Shown: positions 32,291 through 39,030 of the stretch, piece by piece
Layout of the letters: the number at the start of each line of letters is the position of its first letter
How positions within the stretch are numbered: the first letter of the stretch is position 1
Source: Bacillota bacterium
GTDB lineage: Bacteria > Bacillota > Clostridia > Acetivibrionales > DSM-2933
DNA: 39,901 bases
Assembly (NCBI GenBank): GCA_023430975.1
Contig: JAEYYB010000103.1
Span: 1 to 39,901, forward strand
Reading direction: 5' to 3'
Translations under genes and position numbers: made by a program
The notes under the pieces: model-generated
What the model saw: only the letters and a program-made list of their open reading frames with translations
The model's database searches: none
Told to the model about the DNA's origin: nothing

Positions 32291-34189
32291 ATGACTAAAA
32301 ATATCTATAAATATAATATAGGGTATCAAATTATTATGATTAAAACTTTAAAAGGGAAGATTACCTTAATATATCTAGTATTGGTGCTGTTGATTGCTAT
32401 TGTTGGAATTACTGCATCTTTTAATCTCTATTATTTGTCTAAAGCCATTGATGGCCTGATGATAGCAAATTACAGAAGCATCAGTGCTGCAAATAATATG
32501 ATAGATGCTATTGAGCGTCAGGACAGTGCTGTATTGATGTATATTAGTGTAGATTCCAGCAAAGGTAAGGAGCTTTTTGCAGATAGAAATGAAGAATTTC
32601 TTAAGTGGTACAATGTGACAGCAAACAATATTACCGAGAATGGTGAAAAGGAGCTTGTTCTTGCAATTAAGGCATCTTATAATAACTATGTCAAACTTTT
32701 CTTTGATTTACAGGAAATCAGAAGCAGGGAAGGTATTTCAAAAGCGGTTGATTTCTACAACAACAGAATGATGTCGGATTTTATAAATACAAAAAATATA
32801 TTAAAACAACTATGTGCCTTAAATGAAAAGTCCATGTTCAACAGTAAATACTCTGCAACCAAAAACTCAAACAACTCCATGTATATTGTTTTAGGATTGT
32901 CGATATTCGCTATTATTAGCGGTTATGCTATTTCCAGGTTCTTCAGCAACAAATTTCTGAAGCCTGTTACTATGCTTACTAAAACAATGAGGCTAATTAA
33001 AGCAGGGGATATGAATCAACAGGCCAATATAATTTCCAAGGATGAAATCGGGGAATTGGCCGAGGAATTCAATAATATGACTAAGAGGCTTCAGCAGTAT
33101 GAACAGAGCACTCGAGGAAATATACAAGCAGAGGAAAATAAGTCCAATATAATAGTTAAAAATATATCTGACCCTATCGTAGTAGTTGATATGAATTACA
33201 GAATAGTTATGCTCAATCACGCCTTTGAAAAGGTATTTGGAGTTATAGAGAAGAATGTGATTAACAAGAATTTTATTGGAGCTGTTAGAAACAAAGAAAT
33301 TTTCGATTTTATTTCAAGTGCTATTGATTCAGATACCAACACCAAGCAAAAAATATTCACCATCAATTCCAATAAAGAAGACTACTTTTATAATGTTGTA
33401 GTAGCAACAGCAAAAGATAGCAATGACAATCTATCGAGAACTATTGTTGTTTTCCAGAATGTTACCCAGTTAAAAGAGCTTGAGAAAATTAGGACTGATT
33501 TTATAGCAACAATATCTCATGAATTCAAGACCCCTTTGACGTCTATTATGATGGGAGCCGATATGTTGAAGGATGAAAGCATCGGTATTTTAAATGAAGA
33601 ACAGCAGCAATTCGTAAATGCAATAAAAGAGGATAGCGACAGGTTAGCCAAGCTTGTAAATGATTTGTTGGAATTGACGCGTATAGAGTCGGGGAAAGCA
33701 GTTTATAAATTTCAGAAGTATTCAATCAACAGTATCATAGAATGTGCCATACAGCCATTTTATAACCTTGCAGCACAGAACAGTGTGCATCTTCATTATG
33801 AACCAGATAATAGCTTGCCGATGGTATATGTTGATTTTGAAAAGATAACCTGGGTTTTGAATAACTTGATCACAAATGCAATCAAATACACCGGTTCGGG
33901 AGATGAGATATTCATTAGTGCTACTCATGAGTCGAATAAGGTATATGTTACTGTGAAAGATACAGGGACAGGAATTCCGGAAGAATATCTGGAAAAAATA
34001 TTTGAGAAATATGTACAGGTGAAGGACAGCGATTTTGAAGTAAGGGGAACAGGGTTGGGACTTGCTGTTGTTAAAGAAATAATTGCTGCTCATAATGGAT
34101 TAATATGGTGTGAAAGTAAGCTCGGTGTGGGAAGCAGTTTCATATTCACCCTTGAGGTAGATTCTTTTGATGTTGATAAAAAGGATTAA
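32291..34189 (+). CDS. Sensor histidine kinase with HAMP and PAS domains
   Basis: The protein has up to 632 residues. The start could be 32291 (AAGGTAAGGA upstream) or ATG 32336 (MIKTLKGKIT), see the promoter entry. Helix 1 is at about 22-48; a four-helix-bundle-like outer sensor spans about 50-190 and helix 2 about 196-215. HAMP (about 217-270) and PAS (about 285-395) follow. HisKA has the phospho-acceptor His in ATISHEFKTPLTS near residue 413. HATPase has NLITNAIKYT, DTGTGIPEEY and GTGLGLAVVKEI. It is divergent from kimA and is followed after 61 bases by a response regulator. Signal unknown; potassium or osmotic sensing would fit the neighbour but is not shown. Confidence 0.92.
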   Translation: MTKNIYKYNIGYQIIMIKTLKGKITLIYLVLVLLIAIVGITASFNLYYLSKAIDGLMIANYRSISAANNMIDAIERQDSAVLMYISVDSSKGKELFADRNEEFLKWYNVTANNITENGEKELVLAIKASYNNYVKLFFDLQEIRSREGISKAVDFYNNRMMSDFINTKNILKQLCALNEKSMFNSKYSATKNSNNSMYIVLGLSIFAIISGYAISRFFSNKFLKPVTMLTKTMRLIKAGDMNQQANIISKDEIGELAEEFNNMTKRLQQYEQSTRGNIQAEENKSNIIVKNISDPIVVVDMNYRIVMLNHAFEKVFGVIEKNVINKNFIGAVRNKEIFDFISSAIDSDTNTKQKIFTINSNKEDYFYNVVVATAKDSNDNLSRTIVVFQNVTQLKELEKIRTDFIATISHEFKTPLTSIMMGADMLKDESIGILNEEQQQFVNAIKEDSDRLAKLVNDLLELTRIESGKAVYKFQKYSINSIIECAIQPFYNLAAQNSVHLHYEPDNSLPMVYVDFEKITWVLNNLITNAIKYTGSGDEIFISATHESNKVYVTVKDTGTGIPEEYLEKIFEKYVQVKDSDFEVRGTGLGLAVVKEIIAAHNGLIWCESKLGVGSSFIFTLEVDSFDVDKKD

Positions 34190-34250
34190 TGTAAGAATGT
34201 AAACTTAATGTATAATTAATAATACTTTTCCTCTGGAAAGGAATAAAAAA

Positions 34251-34835
34251 ATGAAAAAGGTTTTAGTAGTAGATGATACCAAAAACATTCGTATGATGCT
34301 GACAAAGTGTCTTGAACTGGAGGGATACGAAGTCATAACTGCAGTTGATGGAAAACAGGCGTTAGAGATATTGACGATGAATACCATCGATCTGGCATTT
34401 TTAGATATTAAGCTTCCGGAAATACGAGGTACCGAAGTGCTCAAAAGAATTAGAGAGATAGGCATCAAGACTCCTATAATAATAATAACAGCATATGCAA
34501 CAGTAAAAAATGCCATAGACTGCACGAATTTAGGTGCTGTTGCATACATACAAAAGCCATTTTCTGCTGAAAAAATTAAGACTGTTCTAAAGGAGCTGGA
34601 TAATGTTCCTTTACACTCTGAGCCAGATGATAGTATTTTGTTTAACGCTATCAATGATGCTAAAATATATCTGGACAAAGGCCTTTTTGGCAAGGCCATG
34701 GAGTCTTTAAAAAAAGCTATTTCCATGGATCTGAACAACCCTGAAATATACCTACTGATAAGTAAAGCGTATGATGGTATGGGTGATAAAGCTAATTCCG
34801 AAAGGTTTTACCAGTTTTATAAATGCTTTGCATGA
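34251..34835 (+). CDS. Response regulator with TPR-like tail and no DNA-binding domain
   Basis: The protein has 194 residues. The receiver domain (1-118) has D8-D9, phospho-acceptor D52 in LAFLDIKLPE, T/A switch residues in IIITAYA and the IQKPF motif. The rest (about 128-194) is a pair of helical repeats with TPR spacing (AKIYLDKGLFGKAMESLKKA; PEIYLLISKAYDGMGDKANS). There is no helix-turn-helix, so the output is probably a protein contact. It is very likely the partner of the kinase encoded upstream. GGAAAGG serves as ribosome site. Confidence 0.9.
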   Translation: MKKVLVVDDTKNIRMMLTKCLELEGYEVITAVDGKQALEILTMNTIDLAFLDIKLPEIRGTEVLKRIREIGIKTPIIIITAYATVKNAIDCTNLGAVAYIQKPFSAEKIKTVLKELDNVPLHSEPDDSILFNAINDAKIYLDKGLFGKAMESLKKAISMDLNNPEIYLLISKAYDGMGDKANSERFYQFYKCFA

Positions 34836-34895
34836 AAATATTCAGCATGCAAAAAAGTCCGAAGTAAATTTTTCAAAATAAATTTAAAATATTCC

Positions 34896-34925
34896 TTGAC
34901 AGGATAACTTTGTCTGTGGTATTAT
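34896..34925 (+). promoter_or_regulatory. SigA-type promoter of the first LNPL peptide gene
   Basis: A perfect TTGACA, an 18-base spacer and TATTAT predict a transcript starting near 34932, about 75 bases before the ATG at 35006. Confidence 0.7.
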
Positions 34926-35005
34926 AAAATCATTGTGCCCGAAAAAATGTTGTTGAGTAATACAGGGCAAATCATTGACTAATAGTTATTGAAGGGAGGA
35001 TTACA

Positions 35006-35134
35006 ATGTTATACATTAAAGGATATGAATTAGAACAAAAGAATATTGCGGCGGAATTATCAGAGAATCAATGTTGGAATATTTGGAAGCATTGTCTTAA
35101 TCCTCTGTTTAAACAGTATGGAAATAAACTATAA
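35006..35134 (+). CDS. LNPL peptide 1, 42 residues, possible leader peptide
   Basis: GAAGGGAGGA stands eight bases before the ATG. The 42-residue product has an acidic N half (YELEQKNIAAELSEN). Its C half is aromatic and cationic (CWNIWKHCLNPLFKQYGNKL), with two Trp and two Cys. A 48-residue relative at 35568 shares the LNPL segment. Both are preceded by the same GAAGGGAGGATTA ribosome region and followed by nearly the same GGTTAAGTC-type terminator. The shared layout says the unit was duplicated. A leader peptide controlling the hairpin behind it, or a small secreted or membrane-active peptide, are both possible. I know no family. Confidence 0.6.
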   Translation: MLYIKGYELEQKNIAAELSENQCWNIWKHCLNPLFKQYGNKL

Positions 35135-35167
35135 TTGTTAGTTGAATTTCTTCTACAGTTTATAAGG

Positions 35168-35212
35168 GCGGTTAAGTCATAAATACAAAGACTTAACCGC
35201 TTTATTTATTTT
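35168..35212 (+). terminator. Terminator after LNPL peptide 1
   Basis: An 11-bp perfect stem GCGGTTAAGTC with GACTTAACCGC is followed by TTTATTTATTTT. The arm sequence GGTTAAGTC recurs in the terminator at 35743. Confidence 0.85.
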
Positions 35213-35213
35213 C

Positions 35214-35314
35214 TATATGAAAAGTGTTAATAATCTTACATTTGGCGGAGCAAATAACGAACCGTTCAACGGGATTTGCGACAGACAAATGTAATAGATT
35301 TATCACTTTTAATC
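35214..35314 (+). repeat. R1 palindromic repeat, copy F (mixed ends)
   Basis: The left arm is TATATGAAAAGTG (GAAAA variant), but the right arm is CACTTTTAAT (TTAAAA variant). The interior matches copy D almost base for base, so the copy looks like a recombinant or a gene-converted element. It lies directly behind the terminator of LNPL peptide 1. Confidence 0.88.
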
Positions 35315-35348
35315 CAGGACATTATTTTAAAACCACTTCGTTATTTTT

Positions 35349-35461
35349 AAGATTCGAGGTGCACAGGAAGACTACATCGTATTATTACCAAATACAATAG
35401 ACTGAAAATCTATCACCTCTAACAGAGGGCATGTCTTCCAATTTTTCCTCGGATTAATCTT
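35349..35461 (+). ncRNA. Cloverleaf-like structured RNA or decayed tRNA-like element
   Basis: Nested pairings form a closed multi-branch fold. The outer stem is AAGATT/AATCTT with CGAGG/CCTCG. A 7-bp acceptor-like stem GGAAGAC (35366-35372) pairs with GTCTTCC (35433-35439). Inside are three hairpins: GTATT/AATAC with a 7-base loop, ATAGA/TCTAT with the loop CTGAAAA (a tRNA-Phe-like anticodon loop, GAA), and CCTCT/AGAGG. The D- and T-loop consensus bases of real tRNAs are absent. A competing pairing of GAGGTG (35356-35361) with CACCTC (35414-35419) is also possible. It sits between an R1 and an R2 copy. I see no ORF here. Confidence 0.4.
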
Positions 35462-35477
35462 AATATAATAACTTACA

Positions 35478-35527
35478 TTAAGGCATGAATGAAATTTATT
35501 GCAGAAGTTATTTTATGATGACTAAAA
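35478..35527 (+). repeat. R2 repeat, internally deleted short form, copy 4
   Basis: TTAAGGCATGAATGAAATTT, then GCAGAAGTTATTTT and ATGATGACTAAA. It has the same one-arm structure and deletion point as the copy at 21252-21302, so the short form itself seems to have spread or arisen twice by the same event. Confidence 0.7.
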
Positions 35528-35567
35528 TAGAAATCAGAAATCTATAAAAATGAAGGGAGGATTATCC

Positions 35568-35714
35568 ATGTACTTACAAAAAGAAGCTTGGGCCGAACAA
35601 ATTAATAAAGCGATTGAATGGGCGTGTAAACCGATTATAGATTTACTTATACATTGGCTTAATCCTCTATTGCATAAATGCTTTAGACAATTGTACCCGG
35701 ATAAATTAATCTAG
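35568..35714 (+). CDS. LNPL peptide 2, 48 residues, possible leader peptide of the tRNA/EF-Ts array
   Basis: GAAGGGAGGA stands ten bases before the ATG. The product starts MYLQKEAWAEQINKAIEWAC and continues through IIDLLIHWLNPLLHKCFRQL to a short basic end. It contains eight Leu, three Trp and two Cys, and six Ile. The LNPL segment and the general layout match peptide 1. The stop is 28 bases before a strong terminator, and tRNA-Leu begins only six bases after the T run. No separate promoter is visible in between, so transcription of the tRNA array and EF-Ts gene may have to pass this peptide gene and its terminator, as in attenuation. An independent membrane-active peptide remains possible. 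Confidence 0.6.
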   Translation: MYLQKEAWAEQINKAIEWACKPIIDLLIHWLNPLLHKCFRQLYPDKLI

Positions 35715-35742
35715 AGGTGCAATAAAGCAAGGGGCATATGAT

Positions 35743-35781
35743 AGTGGTTAAGTCCAATAAAAAGGATTTAACCACTTTTTT
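35743..35781 (+). terminator. Terminator or attenuator between LNPL peptide 2 and the tRNA array
   Basis: A 13-bp stem AGTGGTTAAGTCC with GGATTTAACCACT (one G-T pair) is followed by six T. tRNA-Leu starts at 35787. Confidence 0.85.
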
Positions 35782-35786
35782 AGTAT

Positions 35787-35860
35787 GTGGGTATAACCGA
35801 ATTGGCATAGGTATCGGATTTAAAATCCGAGTTTTAAGAGTTCGAATCTCTTTACCCGCA
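35787..35860 (+). tRNA. tRNA with anticodon TAA (Leu) but short variable loop
   Basis: The acceptor stem GTGGGTA/TACCCGC has discriminator A and no encoded CCA. The D stem is three base pairs (ACC/GGT) with an 11-base loop. Anticodon stem TCGGA/TCCGA has loop TTTAAAA, giving TAA (reads UUA). The variable region is only GTTTT, and the T arm is AAGAG TTCGAAT CTCTT. Bacterial tRNA-Leu is class II with a long variable arm; this one is class I at 74 bases, which is abnormal for leucine. Confidence 0.8.
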
Positions 35861-35869
35861 CTTATATTT

Positions 35870-35942
35870 GGGGCCATAGCTCAATTGGGAGAGCGTCTGC
35901 CTTGCACGCAGAAGGTAGAGGGTTCAAATCCCTCTGGCTCCA
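35870..35942 (+). tRNA. tRNA-Ala (anticodon TGC)
   Basis: Acceptor GGGGCCA/TGGCTCC includes the G3-U70 pair that marks alanine tRNAs. Anticodon loop CTTGCAC gives TGC, and the T loop is TTCAAAT. The CCA end is not encoded. Confidence 0.93.
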
Positions 35943-35960
35943 CTAATAGAACTTTTATAT

Positions 35961-36034
35961 GGGAATATAGCTCAGTTGGTTAGAGCACTCGGCTGATAAC
36001 CGGGAGGTCATAAGTTCGAACCTTATTATTCCCA
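35961..36034 (+). tRNA. tRNA-Ile (anticodon GAT)
   Basis: Acceptor GGGAATA/TATTCCC with discriminator A, D arm AGCTCAGTTGGTTAGAGC, anticodon loop CTGATAA. No encoded CCA. Confidence 0.93.
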
Positions 36035-36070
36035 TTTCCACACAACCTTAGCTACCCTTTTCATATACAT

Positions 36071-36144
36071 AGGGATGTCGGTTAATGGTAAACCATTGGC
36101 CTCCAAAACCAAGACTTTGGGTTCGATTCCCAGCGTCCCTGCCA
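36071..36144 (+). tRNA. tRNA-Trp (anticodon CCA) with a C31-A39 mismatch
   Basis: Acceptor AGGGATG/CGTCCCT has discriminator G and encoded CCA. D stem GGTT/AACC; anticodon stem TTGGC/ACCAA with loop CTCCAAA. The last stem pair, C31 against A39, is a mismatch. Variable region of four bases; T loop TTCGATT. Confidence 0.85.
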
Positions 36145-36153
36145 AATACATAT

Positions 36154-36228
36154 GGTGAAGTACCAGAGCGGTCTAATGGCACAGATTGCAACCCTGTTGA
36201 CTCGTGGGTTCAAATCCCACCTTCACCT
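36154..36228 (+). tRNA. tRNA-Cys (anticodon GCA), unusual D arm
   Basis: A perfect acceptor GGTGAAG/CTTCACC has discriminator T, the cysteine identity base. The D arm is CCA/TGG with an 11-base loop (GAGCGGTCTAA), a pattern more usual in Leu/Ser-type tRNAs. Anticodon loop TTGCAAC, six-base variable region, T arm GTGGG TTCAAAT CCCAC. No encoded CCA. Confidence 0.85.
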
Positions 36229-36243
36229 TTAAATAACTTATAT

Positions 36244-36320
36244 GGCGTGTTAGTCAAGAGGCTTAAGACACAGGGCTTTCATTCCTGTATTCATGGGTTC
36301 GAATCCCATACACGTCACCA
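36244..36320 (+). tRNA. tRNA-Glu (anticodon TTC)
   Basis: Acceptor GGCGTGT/ACACGTC, discriminator A and encoded CCA. D stem GTC/GAC, anticodon loop CTTTCAT giving TTC, T loop TTCGAAT. It ends 21 bases before the EF-Ts start. Confidence 0.92.
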
Positions 36321-36341
36321 TAAAAATTAGGAGGAATCTAT

Positions 36342-36950
36342 ATGATCAATGCTGAAATTATTAAACAGCTTAGAGAAAGAACCGGAGTAGGAATATTGGA
36401 TTGTAAGAAAGCACTTCTCATGCATGATGGAGATATGGCAAATGCATTGAATTTCTTAAGAGAAAGGGGAATTTCAGATCAAAGGACAAAAATTAATAGG
36501 ACAACAGCGGAAGGAATTATTGACTCATATATTCATGGGAATGGAAGAATAGGGGTGCTGCTGGAGGTAAATATTGAGACTGACTTTGCAGCACTTAGCA
36601 AGGATTTCAGGGAGTTTGTAAAAGATGTGGGAATGCAGATTGCGGCAGCTAGTCCCAAATATATAAAAAGAGAAGATATACCTTTGGAAGTAGTTGAAAA
36701 TGAGAAGGAAGCAATAAGGGCGCAAGCTAATAAAACTGGTAAAGATGAAAAAATAGTTGATAGGATAATAGAAGGGCGAATGGAGAAATTTTATAAAAAT
36801 GTTTGCCTTCTTGAGCAGCCATTTATCAAGGATCCTGATATCTCAGTGCAACAATTGCTAAATAGCAAAATTTCAGTTATAGGTGAAAATATAGTCATAA
36901 GAAGGTTTGTCAGGTTTGAAACCGGTGAAGGGATTAACAGAAAAGTATGA
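36342..36950 (+). CDS. tsf: Divergent, stand-alone elongation factor Ts
   Basis: The protein has 202 residues. It has the EF-Ts N-terminal UBA-like domain (EIIKQLRERTGVGILDCKKAL; GDMANALNFLRERG) and the short core ending in IGENIVIRRFVRFETGEGI. EF-Ts recycles EF-Tu by exchanging GDP. The overall size fits the short clostridial form. Differences from the usual consensus: NCETDFVAK is NIETDFAAL, and TGAGMMDC is TGVGILDC. tsf normally sits between rpsB and pyrH; here it follows six tRNA genes by 21 bases, with AGGAGG seven bases before the ATG. It is either the only tsf moved from its operon or a second, diverged copy; I infer the latter. Confidence 0.9.
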   Translation: MINAEIIKQLRERTGVGILDCKKALLMHDGDMANALNFLRERGISDQRTKINRTTAEGIIDSYIHGNGRIGVLLEVNIETDFAALSKDFREFVKDVGMQIAAASPKYIKREDIPLEVVENEKEAIRAQANKTGKDEKIVDRIIEGRMEKFYKNVCLLEQPFIKDPDISVQQLLNSKISVIGENIVIRRFVRFETGEGINRKV

Positions 36951-37061
36951 GTTTTTATCAATTTATAGTATAATACATAAATAATGATTGAAATATTACT
37001 TTCTAAGTTTACTGAATAAAAATTATTAATAAATATATATTAATAATTATCTGGAGGAAAA

Positions 37062-38054
37062 ATGGAGCTTAAGGGTAAGAAAGTTTTAGTTACAGGTGCA
37101 GATGGATTTATTGGCAGCCATTTGGTTGAAGCACTCATAGAAGAAGGTGCAAGCGTTACAGCATTTGTATTTTATAATTCTTTAAACAGCTGGGGATGGC
37201 TGGATACCTTTCCTACAGATAAACTATCCAATATAAATGTTTTCCAGGGAGACATTCGTGATTCGAGTTGTCTAAGAGAAGTAGTTAAGGATATTGAGTG
37301 TATTTTTCATCTTGCAGCACTTATTGCTATCCCGTATAGCTATATTGCTCCGGAAAGCTATGTTGATACCAATATAAAAGGCACACTAAACATATTACAA
37401 GCAGCGAAAGATTTTTCTGTTGATAGAGTATTTATAACATCAACATCAGAGGTTTATGGTACTGCTAAATATGTGCCTATTGATGAACTGCATCCTTTTC
37501 AGGGGCAATCACCGTATTCTGCATCAAAGATAGGTGCAGACAGAATTGCCGAGTCATTCTATAGAAGTTATAACCTTCCGGTCACAATAGTTCGGCCATT
37601 TAATACATATGGGCCAAGGCAATCTGCTAGAGCAGTTATACCGACAATAATTTCTCAGCTTTTATCAGGAAAAACAGAAATAAAACTAGGAAATTTAACT
37701 CCAACAAGGGACTTTAATTATATAAAAGATACGGTTAACGGCTTTATCGAGATTGCTAAGTCAGATAGAACAATAGGTGAGGAAATAAATATAGCAACAG
37801 GGGTTGAAACTTCTGTTGGAGATATTTTTGAAGAGATAAGGCTTCAGATAAACAAAGAAGCTAAGGTAACAAATGATGATATAAGAATTAGACCGGAAAA
37901 AAGTGAAGTGGATAGACTATTGGGTTCAAACAAAAAAATAATGGAATTAACAAATTGGAAACCTAAATATTCTTTAAAAGATGGCCTTAAAGAAACAATA
38001 TTATGGCTAAGAGATAACTTGGAAAGATACAAAACAGACATATATAATGTTTAA
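37062..38054 (+). CDS. legB: LegB-like NAD-dependent nucleotide-sugar 4,6-dehydratase
   Basis: The 330-residue extended SDR enzyme has the NAD-binding VTGADGFIGSHLVEAL and the LegB-type segment YNSLNSWGWLD near residue 40. The catalytic Ser/Thr is in TSTSEVYG, and Y152-x3-K156 in PYSASK. RPFNTYGPRQSARAVIP also fits. LegB removes water from UDP- or GDP-GlcNAc as the first step to legionaminic-type sialic acids used on flagella or surface glycans. The other leg genes are not in the window, and only a HAD phosphatase follows after 33 bases. It could serve another 6-deoxy-sugar pathway. TGGAGG precedes the ATG. Confidence 0.85.
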   Translation: MELKGKKVLVTGADGFIGSHLVEALIEEGASVTAFVFYNSLNSWGWLDTFPTDKLSNINVFQGDIRDSSCLREVVKDIECIFHLAALIAIPYSYIAPESYVDTNIKGTLNILQAAKDFSVDRVFITSTSEVYGTAKYVPIDELHPFQGQSPYSASKIGADRIAESFYRSYNLPVTIVRPFNTYGPRQSARAVIPTIISQLLSGKTEIKLGNLTPTRDFNYIKDTVNGFIEIAKSDRTIGEEINIATGVETSVGDIFEEIRLQINKEAKVTNDDIRIRPEKSEVDRLLGSNKKIMELTNWKPKYSLKDGLKETILWLRDNLERYKTDIYNV

Positions 38055-38087
38055 AAGTATATGTTTTTGTTTTGTTTGAGGAATTAA

Positions 38088-38744
38088 ATGATTAATAAAA
38101 AGTATAATGTTATTCTGTTTGACTTGGACGGTACACTTACAGATTCAAAGTTAGGTATTACAAAATCAGTGAAGTATGCATTGAATTATTTTGGTATAGC
38201 TGAACCATGCTTAAATAACCTTGAAAAGTTTATAGGCCCGCCGCTCAGAGATTCATTTATGGAGTTTTATGGTTTTAATGAAGATGATGCCAGGAAGGCT
38301 ATTGAAAAGTACAGGGAGTATTACTCTGTAAAGGGAATACTTGAAAATGCAGTGTATCCTTATATTCCAGAGTTTCTTAATAATCTTCATACAGCAGGTA
38401 AGATATTAATGGTAGCAACCTCGAAACCGACAGTTTTTGCTGAGAAGGTCTTAAGCAACTTAGATCTATTGAAGTATTTTTCAAAGGTCACAGGAAGCAA
38501 TCTGGATGGAAGTAGAATTGAAAAGCATGAAATTATTGAATTTGCACTTAAAGAGAGTGATATAAAAATAGATGATGGCATTATCATGGTTGGTGACAGA
38601 AAACATGATGTTGTTGGGGCAAATAAAGCTGGCATTGATTCTATAGGCGTGCTGTATGGATATGGTTCGCTTGAGGAGCTGGAAATTCATAAACCTACTT
38701 ATATTGCTAGTACTGTTTCAGATGTTGAACGTATATTATTGTAG
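38088..38744 (+). CDS. HAD-superfamily phosphatase, phosphoglycolate phosphatase-like
   Basis: The 218-residue protein has motif I FDLDGTLTDS (D12, D14), motif II VATSKP, and motif III/IV K and VGDRKHDVVGA. The helical cap between motifs I and II has FIGPPLRDSF, typical of the PgmB/Gph subgroup. Substrate not predictable. It lies 33 bases after legB and is probably in the same transcript. AGGAATTA is a weak ribosome site. Confidence 0.88.
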   Translation: MINKKYNVILFDLDGTLTDSKLGITKSVKYALNYFGIAEPCLNNLEKFIGPPLRDSFMEFYGFNEDDARKAIEKYREYYSVKGILENAVYPYIPEFLNNLHTAGKILMVATSKPTVFAEKVLSNLDLLKYFSKVTGSNLDGSRIEKHEIIEFALKESDIKIDDGIIMVGDRKHDVVGANKAGIDSIGVLYGYGSLEELEIHKPTYIASTVSDVERILL

Positions 38745-39030
38745 GTCATCTTACCACTCAATGATTAAATCAGACAACTTACCTCTATAGATAATATATT
38801 TTGTTGTCATTTGATCTGCCATTTTGATTTTTCACATGGGATATGTTTGAATTTATTTGGATAACTTCCTTGCCACATTCTTCAGAAAGACGCCACTCTT
38901 TGGGAAATACTTATAATCAAGTTATAACATATCAATAACATCTTGAACAGTAGCACTAGTGATAATCATATTAGTCCTTCTCCCATAAATGTTGTGATGA
39001 AGCAGGGGATTCCACCCTGCCTTTTTACAA
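38745..39030. other. Non-coding gap with a terminator
   Basis: The gap holds no convincing gene. On the minus strand a few short stretches look like decayed coding sequence (for example EWRLSEECGKEVIQINSNIS, 20 residues), but they are broken by stops. A plus-strand terminator (GCAGGG/CCCTGC, then CTTTTT) sits at 39002-39026, suited to the HAD transcript. Confidence 0.5.

Noticed and set aside
653..35314. R1 copies considered as CRISPR repeats or riboswitches
   Set aside because: Copies are single, scattered, in both orientations and usually behind genes. There are no spacers, and one copy is inserted into another, which fits a mobile repeat.
35366..35439. Functional tRNA-Phe(GAA)
   Set aside because: The anticodon-like loop is right, but the D arm, T loop and variable region do not match a tRNA; kept only as an unusual structure.
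35738..36330. Open frames of 81 codons across the tRNA cluster
   Set aside because: They run through structural tRNA genes and have no ribosome sites; they are by-products of tRNA sequence.
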